Position numbers and translations under genes: made by a program. A stretch of DNA of 64,000 nt from an uncultured Acidobacteriota bacterium (lineage in GTDB: Bacteria; Acidobacteriota; Terriglobia; Terriglobales; Acidobacteriaceae): contig CAILAC010000012.1 in assembly GCA_903832055.1 (NCBI GenBank), positions 20,991 through 84,990 of the forward strand, read 5' to 3'. The notes beneath the pieces are model-generated. The model made no database searches and was not told where the DNA came from. It was given only the letters and a program-made list of their open reading frames with translations. This document shows, in pieces, positions 46,301 through 54,642 of the stretch (the stretch's first letter is position 1; each line of letters begins with the position of its first letter).

Positions 46301-46802
46301 CGAGTTGCTGCCAGTTGCGGCTGCTGAGGGGGAGCGCGCCGGCTTCTTCGCTGGCGATGATGGTGGTGACGGCGGGGGCTACGGGGTCGAGCGCATTGAG
46401 ATCGGCCTCGGTTGAATCGGGCAGAGGCGGCAGCTCCATCACCAGGGCGGCCTGAACGCGGGAGATATGGCCGGCCGAGACGAGGATGCCCTCGACTGCA
46501 CCCTTGCCAAGCTGGGGAACATCGGCTTCGAGGCGGTATTCGCCGGGAGAAACGCCGATGAAGCGGTAGCTGCCATTTTTGCCGGTGGTGCCGTGAAACG
46601 TAGCGCCGGTGGCGAGATTGTGCAGCAGGACGCTGGCCTGAACCAGGGGAACACTGTGCCAGTCAGTGAGGCGGCCGTCGAGGGTGCCGGTGAGGCTGGT
46701 TCCCTTTTCCTGAGCATTTGCCCATGACATGAAGACAAAGGGCAGCAGACTCATGCACAGGATGAGGCGCGAAGTCGGCGATGGCTTGAGGCGGAATGTC
46801 AT
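43359..46802 (-). CDS. Oar-like TonB-dependent receptor
   Basis: I use the ATG at 46802 (MTFRLKPSPTSR), giving 1147 residues. A TTG seven codons earlier is possible. A signal peptide ending ANAQ is followed by a carboxypeptidase-regulatory-like fold (SLTGTLDGRLTDWHSVPL, SYRFIGVSPGEYRLEAD), then a Gly/Ser/Glu-rich linker (~190-260), and a large barrel ending FQLGLRARF. It differs clearly from the receptor at 23.8 kb, being richer in Ala/Pro/Ser with an unusual linker. It lies opposite obg and has no regulator beside it. Its substrate is unknown. Confidence 0.9.
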   Translation of the reverse strand: MTFRLKPSPTSRLILCMSLLPFVFMSWANAQEKGTSLTGTLDGRLTDWHSVPLVQASVLLHNLATGATFHGTTGKNGSYRFIGVSPGEYRLEADVPQLGKGAVEGILVSAGHISRVQAALVMELPPLPDSTEADLNALDPVAPAVTTIIASEEAGALPLSSRNWQQLAALTPGAHPAPQGTGAKGGQLGDPGEGESSSESSGGLLSQEAGAGSPTAETVDGVESTPAFHAEANQQREGESLGESAVIDMQARAGNAPADQGHSPAGVVTLTTGRGTNGLHGQLLYRNRQGLWGARNPFTQWVQETAPAAGIDTAQFTPQPYSPASSRQSFGLGLGSQLKRNKLFWFASLDALFRSDPAVATVRHPAQFFARPSDDELKVLSARLDLPGPAFLEQSVAAYSTGLESLAGLLGPVPRSHRQWQGFGRLDWQASERNHLALEGNAANVDAPAGALTRSSQTYGSHSFGNRNASSTWALATWQSFLSPNLLNVLAAEFRSRIQSDTPQAPSAFEAPLLANGFGQLPEMIVDTRYGFILGKPARLGHSKHPDEQFFVAQDTLSWVRGSHLVKAGFSLDQVADQVDTLANETGTFAYTDVLNYLSDVASFEKYGINGVDNPFTDQHNCDQRGRVYRRGDGTIGGLGYLPCYAWFTQRIGPANWHLGTRDLAAFATEQWQPAHNLTLSAGVRVEAEQLPPTIPNVRNPDLPATLKLPAATLNWGPRFGLAWSPFSGTVLRAGGGLYFGRIDNAAVLAALTQTGSPGSDLNFFFKPTDVGAPPFPYAFSVAPQTVVTPGAVAFAPRFRPQEVTQAVVSIEQQLPSHLSLTASAEVSLGRRLPISIDTNLVHTLDGNGNPETVTYDVVDSSGLGPLKAGTQLTVPFFTTRANANYQQISSIESRANSTYEAALVKLVRTGGHGLSLRAHYLYALATDWNPNESGNVQVNDVLDPSDFRLEYGTSSLDIRHSAAATVLYQTPWKLHHWAGSLVNGWSLAAVAQFRSGLPYTLRTGSSIPGFFDSTGKLVEGLGPSINGSAGDNRIYSIGRNTYRYPATYTGDARLGKRFDLHNHREIELLAESFNLMNHQNVTLIETTGYLIRRGTVAGGLPTLNFLTGLTPAGLPSTTPEFGKPLDINATNFYRQREFQLGLRARF

Positions 46803-46959
46803 TGCGCGTCCCGGAGCAGTCAAGTGGACGAGTGCCAGGAGTTGCGCAAATCAGGGAAAGGGTTGCTGCTTGGGTGCGATGACCATCCTGGGAAGACTTC
46901 AGACGCGTTTCCCGGAAGGTTCTGAGAGTTACGAGCGAGTATATGTCCAATTCCGGTAG

Positions 46960-48030
<1,071 letters not shown>

Positions 48031-48099
48031 AACTGGCTGGCTCGATCTTCGGTGCGGATTCTCCCCCTTTGCGATGCAGAGGCGAGGGTGAGTAATCCG

Positions 48100-49020
48100 C
48101 TACTGCAGCACCTGGATGGTCGAGCCGTTGGGGATTTTTACCTGGAACTGATCATCGGAGAGTCCGGGGTTGGCCATGATGCGCTCGACGGTCATCAGGA
48201 GCTGGTATTCGTCCTGGGGGCGCTTCAGCGTGATGGTTGACGGAAATTTACTGCCGCCAAAGTCCTCGTATGGGCCGTAGAGCACCTGTGTTTCCAGGTT
48301 TCCATTCTCGTCATAGAGATCCTGCTCGTAGGGCAGCAGATCTTCGCGATGGAAGCGGATGACGCGGACAGGGGCCAGTTCCTGGCCTCCAGGCTTGCGG
48401 CGAACGATGTTCAGGACGTACTCGGGGCGGATGAGGAGACGCTTTTTGGCGGCATCCTCCTCTGTAATCGACTCTGAGATCACCGAGTAGAGTTCATCGG
48501 GGGCAAGCCCTCGCACGACCATGGCGCTGAAGAGGAAGCCGGGGCGCAGATTTTCATACCAGTTGGGCGATTTGCCCCTGGCTGCATTCAACCCCTGATA
48601 GACCTTGCTCCTGGGTGGAACCAGCAGTGTGAAGCGCGTGCCATCGCTGGCCAGATCAAACATCGTGGTCTGCACAACGGGCATCTTGCCCAGAATACGA
48701 AGCATTTCCGGCTTGCGCAGGAGCAGGTTGCCGCGGAAGGAGGGATAGTCCGTGGCGATACCCTCCTGGGATTTGAGTTTGCTGGCTTGTATATCCACCG
48801 TTGCGGTGAGGCTTTGGAAACTCGCCCACTGTTCGTTGATGCGGGCTACGAGTTCGTCAGCGGAGGCCGTCTGGACCGTCGGCGGAGCGACCGGCAGAGG
48901 CAGCTTGCGCTTGGATACAACCATGCTCGCGCAGCCGGTGAGCAGCGGAAACGCTGTGGCAAGGAGCGCGATGGCCGTCCAGGAGCGGCCGTGGCGGATT
49001 TTGCGGCGGGCTGCAATCAA
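48100..49020 (-). CDS. DUF4292 / LolB-like outer-membrane lipoprotein
   Basis: The start is a TTG at 49020, which overlaps the mltG stop and has GGTGG five bases upstream. This gives 306 residues. The signal peptide ends with lipobox LLTGC (Cys30), so it is a lipoprotein. The rest resembles the LolA/LolB-like half-barrel: FQSLTATVDIQASKL, RGNLLLRKPEMLRIL, TRFTLLVPPRSKVYQG and a C-terminal FQVKIPNGSTI. A role in lipoprotein handling or envelope sensing is inferred from fold type only. It is coupled to mltG. Confidence 0.8.
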   Translation of the reverse strand: MIAARRKIRHGRSWTAIALLATAFPLLTGCASMVVSKRKLPLPVAPPTVQTASADELVARINEQWASFQSLTATVDIQASKLKSQEGIATDYPSFRGNLLLRKPEMLRILGKMPVVQTTMFDLASDGTRFTLLVPPRSKVYQGLNAARGKSPNWYENLRPGFLFSAMVVRGLAPDELYSVISESITEEDAAKKRLLIRPEYVLNIVRRKPGGQELAPVRVIRFHREDLLPYEQDLYDENGNLETQVLYGPYEDFGGSKFPSTITLKRPQDEYQLLMTVERIMANPGLSDDQFQVKIPNGSTIQVLQ

Positions 49021-50177
49021 CGTCCACCTGCTTGCTTGACTGCCTGGCGGTAGCTGGCGACGTTGCGGTTGTGCTCTTCGAGGGTTTCGGCAAAGCGCGA
49101 TCTACCCTGAGGATCAGCGCCTGCTGCGACGAAATAAAGGTACGCAGTATGCGCAGGGTTGAGCGCCGCGCGCAGTGAGGGCAGGCCGGGGTTGGCGACC
49201 GGGCCAGGGGGCAGGCCGGTATGGCGATAGGTGTTGTAGGCGGTGTCGTAGGCCAGATCTGAGGCGTAGATGGTTCCCCGCCACTTGCCCTGCAGTTGCA
49301 ATCCGTAGATAACGGCGGGATCGGTCATGAGGGGCATGTTCCTGGCGAGACGGTTGCTGAGGACGCTGGCAACGAGAGGCCGCTCGGAGTTGACGGAGGT
49401 TTCGCGTTCAACGAGTGAGGCGAGGGTCACGACGGAGTGGGTTGGCTCTGAATCCAGGCCTAACTGGGCGGTGGCGGTGCGGAATCGATGCACCATGGCG
49501 GCGGCTATCTGCGCAGCGGTAGCCTTGCGCTGGAAGCGGTAGGTGTCGGGAAACAGATAGCCCTCAAGACTGCGCGCCCTGGGATCGAGGTCGGCGACCA
49601 GTGAGGTTTCTTTTTCGGTAGCGTTCAGAAAATCCTCCTTTGTAGCGCCAATCAATCCTGCTTTCTCGATGCGGTCTGCAATGTCAAAGCGTGTTGCGCC
49701 CTCGGGAATGGTCACCGGAATGGTAAAGACATCGCCCCTCACGATGCGCTTGTAGACTTCGAGCACGTTTGCGGGATGGTCAAAGCGATATTCGCCGGCC
49801 TTCAGGCGACCTCGTTTCAACAGCCGAACCAGGTCAAAGCCAAAGCGATTCCGAATGACACCGGCCTTTTCAAGCTGGGCTGCGATGACGGGACTCGCGC
49901 TGCCGGGGGCAATTTCCACGAAAACTTCAGTCTCTTGACCGGCCGGCATCAGCACCAGCCACACCACTCCTGCGGCTGCGAGAGCCGCGAGCACCAGGAA
50001 CCCGAACAGAAAGCCTGCCGCGCACCCTCCCTTTTTCCTGCGGCTGCTCCGCGAACGACGAACCATTCCTGGGGAAGTTCCTTCCTGAAACCCGTGTTGG
50101 AGATAAGACGCGCCGACCCCGCGCTTTGACTCCTTTCCTTTCATTGTATCGGTTGGCTCATTTTCAGGCTCAACCAT
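49017..50177 (-). CDS. mltG: Endolytic transglycosylase MltG
   Basis: MltG cuts nascent glycan strands at the inner membrane and may set their length. The 386-residue protein has a basic cytoplasmic N-terminus (VRRSRSSRRKKGG), one membrane helix (~52-78), a LysM-like part (EIAPGSASPVIAAQLEKAG), and the YceG domain with SLEGYLFPDTYRF. The catalytic Glu lies in LASLVERET, followed by MPLMTDPAVIYGL and TYRHTGLPPGPVANPG. The start is uncertain: Mets at 50177, 50144 and 50069 are all in frame. It precedes the lipoprotein gene, with overlapping ends. Confidence 0.94.
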   Translation of the reverse strand: MVEPENEPTDTMKGKESKRGVGASYLQHGFQEGTSPGMVRRSRSSRRKKGGCAAGFLFGFLVLAALAAAGVVWLVLMPAGQETEVFVEIAPGSASPVIAAQLEKAGVIRNRFGFDLVRLLKRGRLKAGEYRFDHPANVLEVYKRIVRGDVFTIPVTIPEGATRFDIADRIEKAGLIGATKEDFLNATEKETSLVADLDPRARSLEGYLFPDTYRFQRKATAAQIAAAMVHRFRTATAQLGLDSEPTHSVVTLASLVERETSVNSERPLVASVLSNRLARNMPLMTDPAVIYGLQLQGKWRGTIYASDLAYDTAYNTYRHTGLPPGPVANPGLPSLRAALNPAHTAYLYFVAAGADPQGRSRFAETLEEHNRNVASYRQAVKQAGGR

Positions 50178-50310
50178 CGGAAAGACGCTTTCCAGCCCTG
50201 AGGAGTTCCATTCAGTCCCAATTTTCTTCGGATGGACTCGTACTTAATCGAATCAGGCACGTCTCAAGAAGTGACAACAGGGTCACGGCCCCGGTCGAAA
50301 AGAGACTCAC

Positions 50311-50895
50311 ATGTTCCGTCGCTGGCTCATCCTCTCGTACTTCTTGCTTGCATCCGTCGCTGGCTGGTCGCAAATTGCGGTCAAAGACTCTCAATTTCAG
50401 CATGGCGTTTATGGCGAGTATTCCTACATATCCAACGATGCCGGGTTTACTGCGCCGAAAGTTGGTGCCGTCAACAGCGCCAAAGTAGGCGCAGAATTCA
50501 ATGCATACAAGTGGCTGGCTCCGAGCGTTGAGTTTTCCGTCGGCAAGGGACAGGTCACGAACGCAAGCAGCACCACCTATACCGTCCTGCTTGGTCCGCG
50601 CATCTTCTTTGCGGTTCCCTTGTTTCCCGGAATCAGGCCATTCGCCGAGGCGATGGTGGGCGGCACGGTGGTCAACATACCTAAATCAGTTGACGCACTC
50701 AAATCGACCACCTCAGGCACGGTTTCCTTTGGTGGAGGAGCAGATGTGCGGCTGGTGCGGCACATCTGGTGGCGCGGACAGGTCGGCTATCTCTATAACG
50801 GAGACATCACCCATATCAATGCCGAGGTCCAGAACGTGCCCAACCCTCCGAACTGGCATCTGCAGATGTCCACCGGGCCTCTGCTGCGATTTTAG
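50311..50895 (+). CDS. Outer-membrane beta-barrel protein (OmpA/OmpW-like size)
   Basis: The 194-residue protein has a signal peptide ending GWSQ and alternating amphipathic strands (GVYGEYSYIS, VGAEFNAYKWLAPSVEFSVG, TVLLGPRIFFAVPL, FGGGADVRLVRHIWWRGQVGY). It ends in Phe (GPLLRF), the outer-membrane barrel end. The length suits an eight-stranded barrel of the OMP_b-brl type. No ligand or partner is known. It lies 66 bases before ruvX. Confidence 0.82.
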   Translation: MFRRWLILSYFLLASVAGWSQIAVKDSQFQHGVYGEYSYISNDAGFTAPKVGAVNSAKVGAEFNAYKWLAPSVEFSVGKGQVTNASSTTYTVLLGPRIFFAVPLFPGIRPFAEAMVGGTVVNIPKSVDALKSTTSGTVSFGGGADVRLVRHIWWRGQVGYLYNGDITHINAEVQNVPNPPNWHLQMSTGPLLRF

Positions 50896-50961
50896 AGACG
50901 CGCTTGATTCAAATAGCTTCGCACGAGTGCTCAAGGTAAGCTTGCAGGCAGGAGTTGCGCT

Positions 50962-51387
50962 CTGGAATCCCGCCCTCGCTATCTCGGATTGGACGTTGGC
51001 TCGAAGCGCATTGGCGTGGCGGTTTCAGACGAGCTTGGGCTGACCGCGCAGCCGGTGCTGACGCTGACCCGCAAGCGAAATCCCAAGGACGACCTCAAGG
51101 CCCTGGCCCGGCTGTGCAGGCGCTTCAACTGCGTCGGGATTGTCGTCGGCAATCCGCTGCATCTTTCCGGAGAGCAGAGCGATCAGGGAGCTAAAATCCA
51201 GGCTTTTGCCACCGAACTGGGAGAACTTGCCCTGCTTCCGGTGCACTACCAGGATGAGCGCCTCACCTCGCGCGCAGCCCACGAAATACTGTACGCCGCC
51301 GGCAAGCCCCGCCAGGAGCACAAACCGCTGGTCGATCAGGTGGCGGCGACGCTGATACTGCAATCCTTCATGGACGCTGAGCGGTGA
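50962..51387 (+). CDS. ruvX: Holliday junction resolvase-like protein RuvX/YqgF, probable CTG start
   Basis: The RNase H-like fold is clear: LGLDVGSKRIGVAVSD with the catalytic Asp, IVVGNPLHLSG, and DERLTSRAA with LVDQVAATLIL. Family members normally begin about MxRYLGLDVG. The first standard start in frame is a TTG at 50989, which begins at DVGS and loses the first strand. The CTG at 50962 has AGGAG exactly seven bases upstream (50950-50954) and gives (M)ESRPRYLGLDVGS, 141 residues. I therefore call a CTG start. RuvX processes pre-16S rRNA 5' ends in E. coli. A role at Holliday junctions is less certain. Confidence 0.9.
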   Translation: MESRPRYLGLDVGSKRIGVAVSDELGLTAQPVLTLTRKRNPKDDLKALARLCRRFNCVGIVVGNPLHLSGEQSDQGAKIQAFATELGELALLPVHYQDERLTSRAAHEILYAAGKPRQEHKPLVDQVAATLILQSFMDAER

Positions 51388-51424
51388 GCGAATGCCGTCA
51401 ATCAGCGCTGTGCCGGCTTCATCG

Positions 51425-51430
51425 TATAAT
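51425..51430 (+). promoter_or_regulatory. -10 box for greA
   Basis: TATAAT at 51425-51430 lies 42 bases before the greA ATG, in the short gap after ruvX. No good -35 box is seen at 16-18 bases. Confidence 0.45.
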
Positions 51431-51472
51431 CGAGTTTTCAAGCTTCCCCTCTCCGGAGACAACGGAAAACGA

Positions 51473-51949
51473 ATGACGGAACACATCAAGAAGCAGCTCC
51501 TGGAAGAGATTGCCAAGCTGGAACACGAGTTGGCCCACGAGCTTCCAGTCGAGATTAAAAAGGCCGCCTCGCTGGGCGACCTGTCTGAAAACGCCGAATA
51601 CCACATGGCCAAGCAGCGCCAGGTATTTGTGAATGCGCGTCTGGGCCAGGTGAAGAAGCGCATGGCCGAGCTGTCGCTGGTGAACCTGGCGAACATTCCC
51701 CGCGATCGCATCGCCTTTGGCTCGACGATCACCGTCTTTGACACGACCAAGGAAGAGGAAATTGTCTACAAGCTGGTCACCAGCGAGGAATCGGACGTTT
51801 CCAAAGGACTCATCTCGACGACCTCGCCGATTGGCCGCGGGCTGATTGGCAAGCAGGTGGGCGACACAGCGACCGTAGTGACCCCCAACGGCAAACGGGA
51901 GCTCGAGATTTTGAAACTCATCACCATCCACGACGCGGCCGGAGCTTAA
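51473..51949 (+). CDS. greA: Transcription elongation factor GreA
   Basis: GreA rescues backtracked RNA polymerase by stimulating transcript cleavage. I chose the ATG at 51473 (MTEHIKKQLLEEIAK), giving 158 residues, equal to E. coli GreA. The in-frame 51392 start is not supported. The N-terminal coiled coil holds the tip motif GDLSENAEYH with the functional acidic residues, and the C-terminal FKBP-like domain follows (SPIGRGLIGKQVGD, GKRELEILKL). It overlaps no neighbour and is five bases from the next gene. Confidence 0.97.
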   Translation: MTEHIKKQLLEEIAKLEHELAHELPVEIKKAASLGDLSENAEYHMAKQRQVFVNARLGQVKKRMAELSLVNLANIPRDRIAFGSTITVFDTTKEEEIVYKLVTSEESDVSKGLISTTSPIGRGLIGKQVGDTATVVTPNGKRELEILKLITIHDAAGA

Positions 51950-51953
51950 ACCC

Positions 51954-52586
51954 TTGGCAACTACCTGGACAAGCGCATTTGGCCGTGGCTGTGGCTGGCT
52001 GTTGGACCACATCGTTCACGGGCTCTCGCTGACGCGGATTTCGCCCAACGTGCTCACCTTTATCGGGCTGATCATCAACGTCGCAGCGGCATTCTTCTTT
52101 GGCAATGCCCATCTGGACAATGCCGGCCGGATGTTTTTCTATGCCGGGCTGGTGATTATCGGGGCCGGTCTGTTTGACATGGTCGATGGCCGGGTGGCGC
52201 GGCAAACAAATCAGGTAACTGTGTTTGGCGCGTTTTTTGACTCGGTGATTGACCGCTATTCAGACGTGGTGCTGTTTTTTGGCCTCATCGTCTACTACGC
52301 ACGCATCAACCACTTCCGCTATGTGGTGCTGGTGGCCTTTGTCATGGTCACTTCGCTGATGGTCAGCTACACCAGGGCGCGCGCTGAGGCTCTGATCGGA
52401 TCCTGCAAGGTCGGGTTTATGGAGCGGCCAGAGCGCATTGTGCTCATCATCCTCGGCGCGCTCTTCAATCACTGGGGCGTGATGGCACCCGTGCTGTGGG
52501 TGCTGGCGGTGCTTTCGACCATTACGGTGATCAACCGGATCAGTTATACCTACTCCAAAACGAAGCATATGGCGCCGGTCAGCTAG
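51954..52586 (+). CDS. CDP-alcohol phosphatidyltransferase family protein
   Basis: The 210-residue integral membrane protein starts at a TTG (51954), five bases after greA. It has the CDP-OH-P signature DMVDGRVAR, then the second half GAFFDSVIDRYSD, which gives all catalytic Asp residues of the Dx2DGx2ARx8Gx3Dx3D motif. Six hydrophobic segments surround it. Family members transfer a phosphoalcohol to diacylglycerol or inositol. The exact product (PG-phosphate, PI-phosphate or other) cannot be told from the motif. It is probably co-transcribed with greA. Confidence 0.92.
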   Translation: MATTWTSAFGRGCGWLLDHIVHGLSLTRISPNVLTFIGLIINVAAAFFFGNAHLDNAGRMFFYAGLVIIGAGLFDMVDGRVARQTNQVTVFGAFFDSVIDRYSDVVLFFGLIVYYARINHFRYVVLVAFVMVTSLMVSYTRARAEALIGSCKVGFMERPERIVLIILGALFNHWGVMAPVLWVLAVLSTITVINRISYTYSKTKHMAPVS

Positions 52587-52668
52587 GCAGGCTGATTGCT
52601 GGCATGGCGCGGATTTGTAACCGCAAGCATGCCTTGCGGCTCTAATCAGCAGGGGGTTTCCAGATTTC

Positions 52669-53103
52669 ATGACCGATACAACCGACACATTTGATTCTTC
52701 GCAGGAAAAGATACAGCTTACAGACGCTCAATGGCGGGCGCGGCTTACGCCTGAGCAGTACCAGATTCTTCGCCAGAAGGGCACAGAGCGGCCGTGGACC
52801 GGCGCGTTGACGCAAAATCACGCGACCGGCGAATACATGTGCGCCGGATGCGGCGCGGTGCTGTTTGGCAGTGACGCCAAGTTTGACTCTGGCTGCGGCT
52901 GGCCGAGCTTTTCGATCGCGGCCGACTCCAAGGCAATTCAAGAGCATGAAGACATGAGCTTTGGCATGCGCCGGGTAGAAGTGACCTGCGCCCGCTGTGG
53001 CGGGCATCTGGGGCACGTCTTCCCGGATGGACCGAGGCCCACGGGGCTGCGCTACTGCATCAATTCAGCTTCGCTGACCTTTGAGCACGCAGAAAAGCGC
53101 TGA
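52669..53103 (+). CDS. msrB: Peptide-methionine (R)-S-oxide reductase MsrB
   Basis: MsrB reduces methionine-R-sulfoxide in proteins. The 144-residue protein has both zinc pairs (CAGCGAVLF and [10 protein letters not shown]), the active-site blocks SGCGWPSF and [11 protein letters not shown], and the catalytic Cys in [10 protein letters not shown]. There is no signal peptide, so it is cytoplasmic. The ATG lies 82 bases after the phosphatidyltransferase stop, with an AGGGGG about ten bases upstream. Confidence 0.96.
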   Translation: MTDTTDTFDSSQEKIQLTDAQWRARLTPEQYQILRQKGTERPWTGALTQNHATGEYMCAGCGAVLFGSDAKFDSGCGWPSFSIAADSKAIQEHEDMSFGMRRVEVTCARCGGHLGHVFPDGPRPTGLRYCINSASLTFEHAEKR

Positions 53104-53284
53104 GCGAGACCATCGATTTCATCAGCAATGGGGCTGGGCAGTGAGGCAACTGTCCGGCCCTTTGCTTTCGGTGGAATTTCAATGAACAGCCACCTTAGTT
53201 GTGATAACGTGCACTGAACGCAATTTCCCCGGTAACTTGCTCACACTGAAATTTTTGACCCACCGCCACTCCAGGAGATCAACC

Positions 53285-54055
53285 ATGTCAACTGAGGCGA
53301 TTCAGCCCAATCTCAGGGCCGCTGTCCGGCGTGTACAACCTGTCAATCGCACAGAAGAACGCTTTTTCTTCAGCGGCATGGCGGTACTGCTCTGTGTGGT
53401 CGTCATTATCGGCTTCACGCCCACCTACTTTGGAGTGGGAATGATGCGCGCCCCGCTGCCGAACACACTGTTGCATGTGCATGGTGCCGTGTTTTCGCTC
53501 TGGATGGTGCTTTATGTTGTGCAAACGGCGCTTATTTCGGCGCGGCGGGTGGCCTGGCATCGGACCTTTGGGACCATCGCTTTTTGCCTGCCACCGATCA
53601 TGATTGGGCTGGGAACGATTGCCGCAGTGGATGCATTGCAGAGGGGCGTGATGATCGGGCCGCTCGATCCTGCAGTTGCAATGGCGATTCCTCTGCTGGG
53701 AATCGGCTGGTTCACGGTCATCATCACCGCTTCCTGGCGTGACCGCCGCAAGCCCGATTCCCACAAGCGACTGATTTTGCTCTCTACAATTGCACTCACG
53801 GATGCGGCTCTGGGACGATTTCCGTGGGGGAAGATGGGCATGTCGCCAGCCGCAGGAGCGGTTACCGGGCTGGGAATCCTGATTCTTTTCCTGGTGGGGT
53901 ACGATCTCATCTCATTGCGCCGAATCCATCGCTCGACCATGTGGGCGGCGCCGCTTACATTTCTGGTTGGAGCGCTGGCGGTACCAATCGGGATGACGCC
54001 TGCGTGGCACAGCTTTGCGGGATGGCTGCTTCTCCATGTTCCGCGCATCAGCTAA
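53285..54055 (+). CDS. Multi-pass membrane protein of unknown function
   Basis: The start at 53285 (MSTEAIQPNLRAAV) has AGGAG six bases upstream, giving 256 residues. The open frame extends to 53201 without support. About seven hydrophobic helices begin near residue 30. His residues lie at the edges of helices 2 and 3 (LLHVHGAVFSLW, RRVAWHRTFGTIAF), a pattern seen in haem-binding DUF2306 or DUF420-like proteins, but this is a resemblance only. It follows msrB on the same strand at 181 bases. Confidence 0.6.
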   Translation: MSTEAIQPNLRAAVRRVQPVNRTEERFFFSGMAVLLCVVVIIGFTPTYFGVGMMRAPLPNTLLHVHGAVFSLWMVLYVVQTALISARRVAWHRTFGTIAFCLPPIMIGLGTIAAVDALQRGVMIGPLDPAVAMAIPLLGIGWFTVIITASWRDRRKPDSHKRLILLSTIALTDAALGRFPWGKMGMSPAAGAVTGLGILILFLVGYDLISLRRIHRSTMWAAPLTFLVGALAVPIGMTPAWHSFAGWLLLHVPRIS

Positions 54056-54079
54056 CCAGACGGCTGTTTTGATTTGGGT

Positions 54080-54175
54080 CCGTAGTCTTCCCCCTGACAA
54101 ATACAAATCCCCCAGCCTGGCGACAACGCACCGGGCTGGGGGATTTGAAGTTTGTATCGGATTTGGGGACTACGG
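54080..54175. terminator. Large nested hairpin between convergent genes
   Basis: The inner stem of 14 bp is CAAATCCCCCAGCC/GGCTGGGGGATTTG (54104-54117/54134-54147). An outer 8-bp pair CCGTAGTC/GACTACGG (54080-54087/54168-54175) flanks it. It lies between the membrane protein and rpmB and can end both transcripts. The CCTGGCGACAAC in its arm and loop (54115-54126) matches the repeat at 37955-37994. Confidence 0.75.
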
Positions 54176-54186
54176 CGGAGAAAGAG

Positions 54187-54375
54187 TTACGCCTTGGCGA
54201 CCCTGCCGCTCTTGATGCAGTTGGTGCAGACGCGAATCCGCTTGGCTGCGCCGTTGATCAGCGCGTGAACCGCCTGAAGATTCGGGCTCCAACGACGCCG
54301 GGTGACGTTGTGTGCGTGAGAGATGTTGTTACCGAACTGCGGGCCTTTGCCGCAAATATCGCATACCTGTGCCAT
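54187..54375 (-). CDS. rpmB: Large ribosomal subunit protein bL28
   Basis: The 62-residue protein begins [20 protein letters not shown] and contains THNVT-like [14 protein letters not shown] and [12 protein letters not shown]. Both Cys pairs (CDIC, CTNC) of the zinc-binding form of bL28 are kept. It is a single gene, read opposite to its neighbours on the plus strand. Confidence 0.97.
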   Translation of the reverse strand: MAQVCDICGKGPQFGNNISHAHNVTRRRWSPNLQAVHALINGAAKRIRVCTNCIKSGRVAKA

Positions 54376-54642
54376 TGCTTTGCTCCAAAAATCCTTGATG
54401 GTTGTCCCGTATCGGGATCGGGGCGGTCTAGAGGACGCGTTTCGTTTGGCGTCGGAGCGTCTATTGCGCTCTGGGCACCCTCAAAAAGCTGGCCACAACG
54501 CACGAAAACGCAGCTCATTCACCTGCTGCCGAACCCTTAGTATACCCGGAAATGGGGTTTGGGCAAAGCTCCTGTGCGCCAAAGAGTCGTGAAAGCAAGT
54601 GAAGTTGCGAGCTTTTTAGCCTCAGAGGCCCATTTGGCGGCT

